Shown here one piece after another: positions 9,678 to 17,933 of a DNA stretch of 35,562 nt (positions are counted from its first letter, which is position 1; every line of letters starts with the position of its first letter). This DNA comes from an uncultured Clostridia bacterium (lineage in GTDB: Bacteria; Bacillota; Clostridia; TANB77; CAG-508), in NCBI GenBank assembly GCA_944386715.1, contig CALXCD010000018.1, positions 1-35,562 on the forward strand. The letters are read 5' to 3'. The notes under the pieces were generated by a model. It was not told the DNA's origin and searched no databases. It saw only the letters and a program-made list of their open reading frames with translations. Both the position numbers and the translations under genes were made by a program.

Positions 9678-10247
9678 TTACCCCTTTCTGTCACTTTGAC
9701 ACCTTTGCAAAAATATCAAATGTGCTCTTCCATACCTCCTATGGTCTATTATTTCTATTGGCAAATCATCTATTTGCTTTATAAATTCTTGTTCGCTATC
9801 TGTTTCTACGATAAAAATCGAACTCCATTTTATTTTTTCTGTCTTTAAAAATTCTCGAATTGCTTTTACTGCAAAATCTGACCTATACGGCGGATCTATA
9901 TAAATAAAATCTGGTTTTTCATGTAATTTATCTTGTATAAAACGTATAAAATCTAACGCATATATCTCTACTTTTTCTTGTAAATGTGTTTTCTGTATAT
10001 TCTTTTTTATAATTTGCACAGCTTCTTTTGATTGTTCACACAAAATAACTTTTTTAGCACCTCGACTTGCTGCTTCTAGTCCTACTGCTCCACTACCTGA
10101 AAAAAGATCCAAAAAATAACAGTCCTTTATTTCATTTTGTAAAATATTAAATAAAGATTCTTTGACTCTATCTAAAGTAGGTCTTGTGTTTTTTCCCTCT
10201 AATGTATATAATTTAGTTCCTTTAGCTGTTCCTGCTATGATTCTCAT
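9678..10247 (-). CDS. rsmD: 16S rRNA (guanine966-N2)-methyltransferase RsmD
   Basis: 189 aa, normal family length. It methylates G966 of 16S rRNA using S-adenosylmethionine. Seen: N-terminal MRIIAGTAKGTKL and TRPTLDRVKESLFNIL, the SAM-binding loop FLDLFSGSGAVGLEAASRGA (about 45-64), and the N6/N2-methylase motif DPPY (near residue 119). First gene of a two-gene operon. A good promoter lies 43-70 bp upstream. In many Firmicutes rsmD is followed by coaD; here the coiled-coil gene follows instead. Confidence 0.93.
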   Translation of the reverse strand: MRIIAGTAKGTKLYTLEGKNTRPTLDRVKESLFNILQNEIKDCYFLDLFSGSGAVGLEAASRGAKKVILCEQSKEAVQIIKKNIQKTHLQEKVEIYALDFIRFIQDKLHEKPDFIYIDPPYRSDFAVKAIREFLKTEKIKWSSIFIVETDSEQEFIKQIDDLPIEIIDHRRYGRAHLIFLQRCQSDRKG

Positions 10248-10289
10248 AAATTCCTTTCCCTATTTTATACTATCGAAATACTTACTAAT

Positions 10290-10317
10290 ATTTTATTCTT
10301 TTTTCCTGTAATGTCAA
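10290..10317 (-). promoter_or_regulatory. Promoter for rsmD
   Basis: On the minus strand a perfect -35 TTGACA (10317-10312) and -10 TAAAAT (10295-10290) are separated by 16 bases. This gives a leader of about 35 nt before the rsmD ATG. Confidence 0.5.
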
Positions 10318-10483
10318 TAGGATTAATACAAATGTAACATATATTTAACAGTTCTGTAATATATTTCCCTTATTGTCTTTTCTTTCTTTTTTCCACTTTC
10401 TATTTTGATTTAATATGACATTAACTATCATTTATTAGCATAAAATTTATGTCTATTTGTCTCTTCAATGTGTTTTTATATAT

Positions 10484-10688
10484 TAAGAAAGTCATCATGA
10501 CTCTCTCAATATAGGACAAATCTAGCTTCGCTAGACCTTTACTCTACTTTTTTAAACTAACAATATTAAATTAAGGTCTAGCAAGAAGCGTATAAGATTT
10601 GTCGACGCGAAAAATTGCTTTGCAATTTTTCTGTGCATCTATGTTTTTTAACATTATAGGAAATGCAATTTCCTATAATGTTAAAAAT
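10484..10688. repeat. Cluster of nested inverted repeats in the rsmD-divIVA gap
   Basis: The 471-bp gap between rsmD and divIVA contains, besides the rsmD promoter, a run of hairpins. These are AGTCAT/ATGACT at 10490-10502; imperfect long arms at 10515-10539 and 10573-10603 (both carry GACAAATC and TAGACCTT); a 10-bp stem GAAAAATTGC/GCAATTTTTC at 10609-10631 with a 3-base loop; and a perfect 20-bp stem at 10645-10687 with loop GCA. No ORF is present. It may be an interspersed non-coding element, a remnant of a mobile element, or a structured RNA. Confidence 0.6.
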
Positions 10689-10711
10689 AAGACTACCTTC
10701 TAGATAGTCTT
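10689..10711 (-). terminator. Intrinsic terminator of divIVA
   Basis: On the minus strand AAGACTA and TAGTCTT pair around a 9-base loop, followed by ATTTTTAA, only 8 bases after the divIVA stop. The adjoining 20-bp hairpin at 10645-10687 may reinforce it. Confidence 0.65.
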
Positions 10712-10718
10712 TTGTGCA

Positions 10719-11174
10719 TTAATTATCTTCTTTATTAATATCTTTTAACAACTCTAACTGAGAAATCAATAATGATTCCATTTTTGCTTTATATATATCA
10801 AACTGTTTTTTTACATCTTCTAACTCTTTCTTTTTGGATAGGATTTCATTTTCTAAATCATTTGCTTGTTTTTGTGCTGTCCCTTTTGCTTCATTGATAA
10901 TTTGATCAGCTTGTTGTTTTGCAACATTTTTCACATCTTCAGCAGTTGATTGTGCCATTAATAAAGTATTTTGTAACGTGTCTTCAATGGTTTTATAATG
11001 TTGTAAACTTTTATTTAATTCTTCTACTTTCGTTCTCAATTCTGTAATTTCTTTATAATTTTTACTGTAATCTACCGTTAAATCATCTAAGAAATCATCT
11101 ACTTCTTCTACACTATATCCATTCATCATTTGTTTAGAAAATTTTTTATTTTCGATATCTAATGGTGTTATCAT
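10719..11174 (-). CDS. divIVA: Cell-division protein DivIVA
   Basis: A 151-aa coiled-coil protein that recognises negatively curved membrane at poles and septa. The N-terminal lipid-binding domain is typical: ITPLDIENKKFSKQMMNGYSVEEVDDFLDDL at residues 2-32. A long coiled coil follows (about 38-145). The start chosen is the ATG at 11174, 6 bases after AAGGAGG; a more upstream ATG would add an 11-residue leader with no family match. It follows sepF by 44 bp. In many Firmicutes yggT and the RNA-binding ylmH lie between sepF and divIVA; both are absent here. Confidence 0.92.
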   Translation of the reverse strand: MITPLDIENKKFSKQMMNGYSVEEVDDFLDDLTVDYSKNYKEITELRTKVEELNKSLQHYKTIEDTLQNTLLMAQSTAEDVKNVAKQQADQIINEAKGTAQKQANDLENEILSKKKELEDVKKQFDIYKAKMESLLISQLELLKDINKEDN

Positions 11175-11218
11175 TTTTTCCTCCTTGAAAAGACGCAAAG
11201 ATACCATCTTTACTTCTA

Positions 11219-11695
11219 TTAGTTTATTCCATTATTTTTTAACCAAGAAACTGAAAGTTTACTTTTTATTTCTTCTCTTGCCATTTCATTTGTAATTTCA
11301 TAATTAGAAGGCGCTACTAAAAAGATAGAATTAGATACTTTTTGTATATATCCATCTAACGCATATACTCCTCCACTAATAAAATCTACAATTCTTCTAG
11401 CAACATCTTTATTCACATACTCTAAATTTACAATAACAGATTTTTTCTCCTTTAAAAAACTACAAATTTCATCTGATTGTTCAAATGTAGTAGGTTGAGA
11501 TATTACCATTTTAATTGCATTTGTTTGTGTTTGTGGCATTTGAACCACTTTATTTTTTCTTCCAAATATTTTTTTATCGTCTACTTCTTCCTCATCATTT
11601 TCATATTCATATACATCTTCATCTTCATATTCTTCTGGTTCTGCTGAATCCATTCCAAATAAATCCCACACTTTGTTCATTAAAGCTCCTGACAT
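11219..11695 (-). CDS. sepF: Cell-division protein SepF
   Basis: 158 aa. SepF binds FtsZ filaments and tethers them to the membrane. An N-terminal amphipathic helix (residues 1-15, SGALMNKVWDLFGM) is the membrane anchor. An acidic linker rich in Glu, Asp and Tyr follows (about 18-45). The conserved SepF core starts at VVQMP and contains FEQSDEICSFLKEKKSVIVNLEYV and RRIVDFISGGVYALDGYIQKVSNSIFLVAP. The ATG has AGGAGG 7 bases upstream, and a promoter lies about 45 bp away. Likely co-transcribed with divIVA. Confidence 0.93.
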   Translation of the reverse strand: MSGALMNKVWDLFGMDSAEPEEYEDEDVYEYENDEEEVDDKKIFGRKNKVVQMPQTQTNAIKMVISQPTTFEQSDEICSFLKEKKSVIVNLEYVNKDVARRIVDFISGGVYALDGYIQKVSNSIFLVAPSNYEITNEMAREEIKSKLSVSWLKNNGIN

Positions 11696-11738
11696 AAAAA
11701 AACCTCCTAATTAATTTCCTTTGTATTGTTTCGTACTA

Positions 11739-11767
11739 AGTATCCACTTTTTTTACAATATTGTCAA
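11739..11767 (-). promoter_or_regulatory. Promoter for sepF-divIVA
   Basis: On the minus strand -35 TTGACA (11767-11762), a 17-base spacer and -10 GATACT (11744-11739), giving a leader of about 40 nt before the sepF ATG. Confidence 0.5.
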
Positions 11768-11875
11768 TACTTTTCAAAGATGTAATAAAATTTTAATATT
11801 TTTGTAACATTTTTGTAATATTGCACTGATTAAAAACATGATAACATTCCGGACATTTCCTATTCAATAAAAAAA

Positions 11876-13138
11876 TCATTCCACTTTTGATAAATCCGGA
11901 TTTAATAAAATCTCATCATATAAAGATATCTTTTTATAGGACGCAATCTCTTCATTAGAAAATCCTAATTCTCTTAAATCATCTGCATCATATGGCTCCA
12001 CAATAGAATATTTCTCAGCTTGTCTTTCTACTTTTACTAAAATTTTGCTCAAGTATCCAGCCCTTTTTCTTACCACATAATTTAAATCTCCTTCTTTTAC
12101 AATAGCTTGATTTGGAACTTTTAATCCTGAATCACTCCACCATATTAAATCAAAAGAAATTTTTCGATAATTAATCAATTCTTCCAGTTGTTTATCCACT
12201 TTTAAAACAATTAAATAATTTTCTTCATCTTCTTTAGCTATATACACAATATCTGCTGGAATTTCTGCATTATTAGGTAATCTTACTTTAATATTTTTTT
12301 GCCCTATTTCTGCAGTTTTAGCTTGCTCACTATTGGAAATAGTAGCAATATAACAACAAGAATTATCAATAATTTTCCCACATTCTTCACTTGTAGCTAT
12401 TACTTTTCCTGTTTTTAAATTTAGGTTTTCTAAATATTGTTTACTTAATGTAGAAAAGCATTCTGTAGTTGGCTTTAAGACATCTTCCAATCCATCTACT
12501 TTATAAGATACAATACCACTTACTGGTGCATTTACATATTCAGCACCAGAATTCAACTCATTTTCATATTTTCTTCTTTCTTCTCTTAATTGATTAAAAT
12601 AGGAGCCTTTAGGACTATTTTCTCCTGCTATATTAGCTTTTTTAGTCACTAATTCATTAATTTCTTTTTTACATTCTGTCATTTGAGATACATCTGTCAT
12701 ATTATTTAATTTTTTCACTTTTTCATCAATTTGATTTTCTATTAACTTCACATCTGAAGGAAATAAATTCGTTTCTTGCTCCATTGCTTCTTGAATTTTT
12801 ACATCAAGTTCTGCAATTTTTGCCTTTAAAGATTCCTCATTTTTACTATAATAACGAAATGTTGCCTCATCCTTTGCTACCTTTTCTCCTTCTGTTTTTA
12901 ACTTTTCCATTCCGTTTTTATAGTTTTCCCCTTGTATCACTTGTTCTTCTCTAATAACATAACCAATATCTGTTTCCTCTAAATACAATTTTCCTTCTTC
13001 CACAGTAAAAACATCTGTAGGTTGTTTGATTAACAAATAAATTGTATATCCAACATAAATAAGAGTTAATACAAGAACTACATATATTACAATTTTTTTA
13101 TTTTTGGTTACCTTCACTTTATCTGGTTGTTTTTCCAA
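11876..13138 (-). CDS. Membrane-anchored HlyD-like protein
   Basis: 420 aa with one N-terminal transmembrane segment (about 15-37), so the bulk faces outside. A coiled-coil hairpin (about 95-185) is flanked by lipoyl/barrel-sandwich halves, including YVNAPVSGIVSYKVDGLEDVLKP near 202-224, as in HlyD/MFP adaptor proteins. The C-terminal part resembles the beta-barrel of these adaptors (VPNQAIVKEGDLNYVVRK). No transporter partner lies nearby. Similar genes sit beside sepF in other Clostridia, which suggests an envelope or division role rather than export, but this is inference. The start is TTG with GGAGG 7 bases upstream, and it overlaps the end of miaA by 25 bp, so translation is likely coupled. 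Confidence 0.75.
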   Translation of the reverse strand: MEKQPDKVKVTKNKKIVIYVVLVLTLIYVGYTIYLLIKQPTDVFTVEEGKLYLEETDIGYVIREEQVIQGENYKNGMEKLKTEGEKVAKDEATFRYYSKNEESLKAKIAELDVKIQEAMEQETNLFPSDVKLIENQIDEKVKKLNNMTDVSQMTECKKEINELVTKKANIAGENSPKGSYFNQLREERRKYENELNSGAEYVNAPVSGIVSYKVDGLEDVLKPTTECFSTLSKQYLENLNLKTGKVIATSEECGKIIDNSCCYIATISNSEQAKTAEIGQKNIKVRLPNNAEIPADIVYIAKEDEENYLIVLKVDKQLEELINYRKISFDLIWWSDSGLKVPNQAIVKEGDLNYVVRKRAGYLSKILVKVERQAEKYSIVEPYDADDLRELGFSNEEIASYKKISLYDEILLNPDLSKVE

Positions 13139-14055
13139 TTTATATCCTCCAATATCACTTGAATATTATCTTCTGTGTTTTGACTTCCCTCTAGCCATAT
13201 AGTTTGTTTATTCTTCCTAAACCAAGTTAATTGCCTTTTGGCATATCTTCTTGTTTCTTGTTTTATCTTTTCTATCATTTCTTCTTTGGTACATTTTTCT
13301 TCTAAATATTCTACTACTTCCTTATATCCTAACCCTTGCATTGCAGTTGGAAATTGTGAATATTTATTTAAAATTGTTTGTACTTCTTGCACCAATCCTT
13401 GTTGTATCATCATATCTACTCTTTTATTAATTCTGTCATATAAAATATCCCTATCCCAATGCAAAGCATATACGTGATAATCATATTCTGCTTCTTTTCT
13501 TCTAGATTCTTTCTCTTGCTGGGTTTTGGTTTTCCCTGTTGCATGATAAATCTCTAAAATTCTCAAAATCCTTTTTTGGTCATTATGACTTATTTTTTGA
13601 ACTGCTTGTTCATCTATTTTTTTTGCCTCTTGATACAGTGTTTCTAATCCCTCTTCTTGTACTTTTCTTTCTAGTAATTTTCTATATTCTTCGTCGAATT
13701 CTATATTAGGATATTCAATTTCATAAATCAAACTATCAATATATAATCCAGTCCCACCAACAACAATAGGAATTCTACCTTTTTCTATTATTTTTTTAAT
13801 GGATTCTTTTGCTAATTTTTTATAATCTGCTACACTAAATCTTTGCTCTGGCGAAATACAATCTATCATATAATGTGGTATTCCTTGCATTTCATCTGCA
13901 GTTGGTTTTGCTGTTCCAATATTCATTTCTTGATAAATCTGCATCGAATCTGCTGAAACAATTTCTCCATTTATTTTTTTTGCCAATGCAATTGACAAAG
14001 ATGTTTTTCCAGATGCAGTAGGTCCACAAATAACAATTACCTTTTCCTTTGGCAT
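13114..14055 (-). CDS. miaA: tRNA dimethylallyltransferase MiaA
   Basis: Adds a dimethylallyl group to N6 of A37 in tRNAs that read UNN codons, including tRNA-Tyr. 313 aa from the ATG at 14055. Seen: P-loop GPTASGKTSL (residues 11-20), SADSMQIYQEMNIGTAKPT, PHYMID, VVGGTGLYIDSL, and the C-terminal RRYAKRQLTWFRK. AGGA lies 8 bases before this ATG. An alternative ATG at 14082 overlaps the upstream stop as TAATG and would add nine residues that are not family-like. It is in an operon behind mutL and a membrane protein, an arrangement common in Clostridia. Confidence 0.95.
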   Translation of the reverse strand: MPKEKVIVICGPTASGKTSLSIALAKKINGEIVSADSMQIYQEMNIGTAKPTADEMQGIPHYMIDCISPEQRFSVADYKKLAKESIKKIIEKGRIPIVVGGTGLYIDSLIYEIEYPNIEFDEEYRKLLERKVQEEGLETLYQEAKKIDEQAVQKISHNDQKRILRILEIYHATGKTKTQQEKESRRKEAEYDYHVYALHWDRDILYDRINKRVDMMIQQGLVQEVQTILNKYSQFPTAMQGLGYKEVVEYLEEKCTKEEMIEKIKQETRRYAKRQLTWFRKNKQTIWLEGSQNTEDNIQVILEDINWKNNQIK

Positions 14056-14081
14056 TTTAACAATCCTTTCCTTTTCTAACA

Positions 14082-14519
14082 TTATCCTTTACTGATTGCC
14101 TTTTGATAAATTTCTAGAATTCCGATTTGTACTCCATTTAAATAATTACTTTCCAAAATAAATACAATAATAGCAATTATTAATAATATACAAATTCTTT
14201 TTTGAAATTGCTGCTTTGTTATTTCTTCCTCACTCATCTTATCCCATAATCTTCCTAAATAAGGAAGCATCAGAATTCCATTTAGTCCAGTAAAAACAAT
14301 AACAATCATATTTTGTACCATTTGTTCTATTTCATCACTTGGATAAGTAATTCCAGATTTAGAAATAGAAAATAACAGCATCGTAATCAGATAAGAAACA
14401 AAACTTCCTATGACAATAAATACTATTTTTTTAGTCTTATCTATATTCCCTAAATAATGCCATGTACCTATGATTAAAACACAAAATATGGCTAAAATAA
14501 TAATGATAATAACTGGCAT
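14082..14519 (-). CDS. Small integral membrane protein of unknown function
   Basis: 145 aa, family not recognised. Four hydrophobic segments are visible (about 1-20, 30-52, 66-86 and 107-124), with short charged loops and a cytoplasmic stretch DKMSEEEITKQQFQKR. The ATG is preceded by AAAGGAG. It lies 12 bp after mutL, and its TAA overlaps a possible upstream miaA start (TAATG). The tight packing shows it is part of the mutL-miaA transcript but says little about its job. Confidence 0.65.
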   Translation of the reverse strand: MPVIIIIILAIFCVLIIGTWHYLGNIDKTKKIVFIVIGSFVSYLITMLLFSISKSGITYPSDEIEQMVQNMIVIVFTGLNGILMLPYLGRLWDKMSEEEITKQQFQKRICILLIIAIIVFILESNYLNGVQIGILEIYQKAISKG

Positions 14520-14531
14520 CTCTTCTCTCCT

Positions 14532-16922
14532 TTATTTTCTTGCAAATTTTCTTTCTATATCATATTTCGTCATCTTGATTGCAGTAGGTCTTCCATGTGG
14601 GCAAGTAAATGGATTTGGTAATTGTAACAAAGCATCCATTAAGCTTTCTACTTCCTGTACAGTCAAAGCCATATTAGCTTTAACCGCTGCTTTACAAGCT
14701 ACAGTAGCAATAAATTTTTCTTCTTTTTCTTGTTTGGCAGTTCTTGCTACCGTATTAATTTGGTCTAAAGTTTCTAAAAATAATTCTTTAGTATCTAAAT
14801 CAATACAAACTGTTGGAACTCCTGTTAATTTAATCGTATTTTCTCCGAATTCTTCCATACTAAATCCAGCTTGTTCAAACATTGCTTTATTCTCTTTTGC
14901 AATATCCATTTCTTTATGTGTTAAAGTAATAATATCTGGTAATAATAGCATCTGAGAATCTTTACTAGTTTCACTATAATAATTCTTCTTTACTTTCTCA
15001 TACATAATTCTCTCATGTGCTGCATGTTGGTCTAAAATATACATTTCATTTCCAATTTCTAAAATGATATAAGTTTGAAATGCAATTCCGATAAATTTGT
15101 AATTCGGTTTTTGATATTCTGGAATATTTTCAAAAACAGAGACATTATCTTTCATTAAATCTACTGCATTCATTCTTTTTTCTGCAATGTTCTCTTCTTC
15201 CTTTTTTTCTTCTATTGGTGCTCTTCCAAACAATTTAGCATACATTTCGTTAAAATCTTCTGATACGACTTTAGGATTATCATTTAGTTCTTGCATTTTT
15301 TGTTTAATTTGTGCAAATTCATTTTGTACTTCTTCATCTTGAATTTCTTCTATTTTATTTTGCACCTGTTCTATCGTATCTCTATTTTCTAGTTCTGTTT
15401 CATTTGCTGATTCTTTTTTCTCTATTTCTTGTTGTTCTTGCTCTTTATTTTCTGTATTGCTGGCAAAAGTATCATCTTTATCTTCGACTATTTCTTCCTT
15501 TAATTCCTCTGTCGTTTTTGGAATTTGATATGTCTCTCCTTCTGGCTCTGCAACTCCATTTACTTCTACCTTATTTTGTTCTAACTCCTTTTCTAATTTT
15601 TCTTTCATCTGTTTTAATTGTTTCAAAACATCAGAAGTATCAATAGGTTGTCCTATATAGTCTTTCTCCACAGAAGGAACTTTTTCATCTTCTTGTAATG
15701 CTTCTTGTTTACTTTTATATACATCTTCTAAAATATTATTTGTTTTTATTTCACTTTCTTCTTGTGTATATTGTTCAATCTGTTTTTGATGTTGTTTTCT
15801 AAATCCAAATAAACCACCTGAAGTATCCTTCTTACTTTCTTGTATATTTTGTAATCTTTCCTCAAAACTTAGTTCTCTTGGCGTTATAGAGTCTTTTTCT
15901 TGTTTCTCTGAATTTTCAGAATTTGCAACTAATTCTGATTTTAGCAATGTATCTTTTATGGCATGATAAATGGATTGAAACACTTTATTTTCTTCTTCAA
16001 ATCTTACTTCCAACTTAGCAGGATGTACATTAACATCCACTTTAGCTGGATTCATCTCTATATTTAACACTACAAATCCAAACTTACCTATTGGAATCAA
16101 ACCTTTATATGCTTGTTCTGTTGCTGCAGATAAAGTTTTATCTTTAATATATCTCTTATTTACAAAAAACAATTGTTGTGACCTATTAGACCTAGCAATT
16201 TCTGGTTTTCCGATAACTCCCTTTATTGTAATATCTTCATATATATAAGATACTTCCAAAATACTATTGGCAACGTCTTTTCCATAAATGCTATAAATCA
16301 CATTTTTCAAATCTCCACTACCATTTGTTTGAATCACTGTTTTTCCTGTGTTAATTAATTTAATTGCAATATTAGGATTTACTAATGCAATCCTTGTAAT
16401 GACATCTTCAATATATCCTGATTCTGTATAATCTTTTTTTAAGAACTTATATCTTACTGGTGTATTAAAAAATAAATTTCTAACCGTAATAGAAGTCCCT
16501 GTTTGACAGCCAGCTTCTTCTTTTGATAAAACTTCTCCTGCTTCTACAACCACCTTATAACCAATTTCTTGTTCTTGTGTTTTAGAAATTAATTCTACAT
16601 TTGCAATTGCTGCAATACTTGCTAATGCCTCACCTCTAAATCCCATAGAAGTTACAGTATTTAAATCATCTGCTGACCTTATTTTGCTAGTAGCATGCCT
16701 TTCAAATGCAATTTCTAAATCATCTTGAGCTATTCCTTTACCATTATCTGTTACTTTAATATAAGAAATTCCTCCGTTTTTTATCTCTACTGTTATATTG
16801 GTAGCACCTGCATCTATAGAGTTTTCAACCATTTCTTTGATAACAGAAGCCGGTCTTTCTATCACTTCCCCTGCTGCTATTTGATTTATTGTTAGTTCAT
16901 CTAATAATACTATATTCCCCAT
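14532..16922 (-). CDS. mutL: DNA mismatch repair protein MutL
   Basis: 796 aa, longer than most MutL proteins because of an acidic, Gln/Glu-rich linker at about 335-600. The N-terminal GHKL ATPase has catalytic Glu30 and Asn34 (KEMVENSIDAGA), DNGKGI at 59-64, HATSKI and GFRGEAL at 94-100. The C-terminal nicking-endonuclease domain carries DQHAAHE from Asp631, ACK at about 742-744 and CPHGRP at 774-779, the metal-site motifs of MutL proteins from bacteria without MutH. The ATG is preceded by GGAGG. First gene of the mutL-miaA operon; no mutS lies within the window. Confidence 0.95.
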   Translation of the reverse strand: MGNIVLLDELTINQIAAGEVIERPASVIKEMVENSIDAGATNITVEIKNGGISYIKVTDNGKGIAQDDLEIAFERHATSKIRSADDLNTVTSMGFRGEALASIAAIANVELISKTQEQEIGYKVVVEAGEVLSKEEAGCQTGTSITVRNLFFNTPVRYKFLKKDYTESGYIEDVITRIALVNPNIAIKLINTGKTVIQTNGSGDLKNVIYSIYGKDVANSILEVSYIYEDITIKGVIGKPEIARSNRSQQLFFVNKRYIKDKTLSAATEQAYKGLIPIGKFGFVVLNIEMNPAKVDVNVHPAKLEVRFEEENKVFQSIYHAIKDTLLKSELVANSENSEKQEKDSITPRELSFEERLQNIQESKKDTSGGLFGFRKQHQKQIEQYTQEESEIKTNNILEDVYKSKQEALQEDEKVPSVEKDYIGQPIDTSDVLKQLKQMKEKLEKELEQNKVEVNGVAEPEGETYQIPKTTEELKEEIVEDKDDTFASNTENKEQEQQEIEKKESANETELENRDTIEQVQNKIEEIQDEEVQNEFAQIKQKMQELNDNPKVVSEDFNEMYAKLFGRAPIEEKKEEENIAEKRMNAVDLMKDNVSVFENIPEYQKPNYKFIGIAFQTYIILEIGNEMYILDQHAAHERIMYEKVKKNYYSETSKDSQMLLLPDIITLTHKEMDIAKENKAMFEQAGFSMEEFGENTIKLTGVPTVCIDLDTKELFLETLDQINTVARTAKQEKEEKFIATVACKAAVKANMALTVQEVESLMDALLQLPNPFTCPHGRPTAIKMTKYDIERKFARK

Positions 16923-17062
16923 ACACTATTTCCTCCAGTTTTCTTTCCCTTTGGCATTTATTATATATTTCTTTTTTTAAATTGTACAGGTTTTTCAAAA
17001 AAAATTTACAATTAACAAATAACTATGTTACAATTCACAACTATCTTATATGATATTAGAAA

Positions 17063-17148
17063 AACCTGATATATAGATATTTGAAAATCAAGACCCGGAT
17101 TGTTACGCCCCAGCTACGTTTTGATTAAAAATATCTATATATCAGGTT
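17063..17148. repeat. Palindromic element with 20-bp perfect arms
   Basis: Perfect 20-bp inverted arms at 17063-17082 and 17129-17148 surround a 46-base loop. The loop has its own AATCAA/TTGATT pair and a GC-rich core (GACCCGGATTGTTACGCCCC) unlike the A+T-rich surroundings. It lies upstream of mutL on the other side from its coding sequence. Its identity is unknown; it could be a mobile non-coding repeat or a folded RNA. Confidence 0.6.
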
Positions 17149-17198
17149 CTTTGAATTATTAACATATTAACTGTGAACTTTTGACATATTAAAATCAT

Positions 17199-17374
17199 AA
17201 GAACTTATATGATATTTTTTATCATTTTAAATGTGATAGAAGGAATACTAGAATTTCTTGATAATTTTATAGAAAATGTTCAAGTTTTCTTGAAAGGGTG
17301 CCATAAAATTATTTTAGAAATTCTCATATTCCGTATTGAACTGAAAAATGATAAAAAATATCATATAAGTTTTT
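17199..17374. repeat. MITE-like 176-bp long-hairpin element
   Basis: Perfect 27-bp inverted arms lie at 17202-17228 and 17345-17371, extending weakly outwards. Inside, a second imperfect pair (about 17243-17271 and 17302-17331) continues the fold, so nearly the whole stretch can form one long hairpin. The right arm is followed by TTTTTT on the plus strand. The short ORF crossing it is an artefact of the repeat. Together with the element at 17063 it fills the 478-bp gap between mutL and the dCMP deaminase gene; no gene was seen in that gap. Confidence 0.6.
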
Positions 17375-17400
17375 TACTCTATTTTAACAAACTAAAATTA

Positions 17401-17901
17401 TTACTCTAAAGATAATCTTATTTCCTTTGTCCCATCTACTTGTAATTTACGATAAGAAACCCCACACTCATCAAATAATTTTCGAGAAGCAATATTATTC
17501 TCAGAATCGGCATATTTATCTGACAAATAAACGACTTCTTTGATTCCAGATTGTATAATCATTTTTGCACATTCATTACAAGGAAATAAATCCACATAAA
17601 TTTTAGCATCTTCTAAATCTTTTCTACTTCCTCTAAAATTCAAAATAGCATTTAACTCTGCATGACAAACATAAGGATATTTTGTATTTAAATTTTCACC
17701 ATCTCTTGACCAAGGAAACTTTTCATCATCAAATCCATTAGGTGCACCATTATATCCTATTGATAAAATTCTTTTATCTTTACTGACAATACAAGCTCCA
17801 ACCTGCGTATTGGGGTCTTTGCTTCTCATGGCAGATAGTTTTGCAATAGCCATGAAATATTCTTCCCAAGTAATATAATCTTTTCTTTTCTCTCCACTCA
17901 T
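17401..17901 (-). CDS. Deoxycytidylate (dCMP) deaminase
   Basis: 166 aa, zinc-dependent conversion of dCMP to dUMP, feeding thymidylate synthesis (ThyX lies elsewhere in the window). The catalytic motif CHAELNAI (His and Glu, about 78-85) and the zinc-binding PCNECAK (about 107-113) are both present. The N-terminal [27 protein letters not shown] is typical of the ComEB/dCMP deaminase family. GGAGG precedes the ATG. It sits 32 bp after the FtsX-like permease gene, so the two may share a transcript. Confidence 0.92.
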   Translation of the reverse strand: MSGEKRKDYITWEEYFMAIAKLSAMRSKDPNTQVGACIVSKDKRILSIGYNGAPNGFDDEKFPWSRDGENLNTKYPYVCHAELNAILNFRGSRKDLEDAKIYVDLFPCNECAKMIIQSGIKEVVYLSDKYADSENNIASRKLFDECGVSYRKLQVDGTKEIRLSLE

Positions 17902-17933
17902 TTTTGTTCCTCCATTTTATAATTTAGTTATTT

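Noticed and set aside
17063..17148. Integron attC site
   Set aside because: The arms do not carry the RYYYAAC/GTTRRRY core pair and no integrase or cassette array is nearby.
17209..17409. Plus-strand 66-codon ORF
   Set aside because: It is made of the inverted-repeat element and has no ribosome site or family match.
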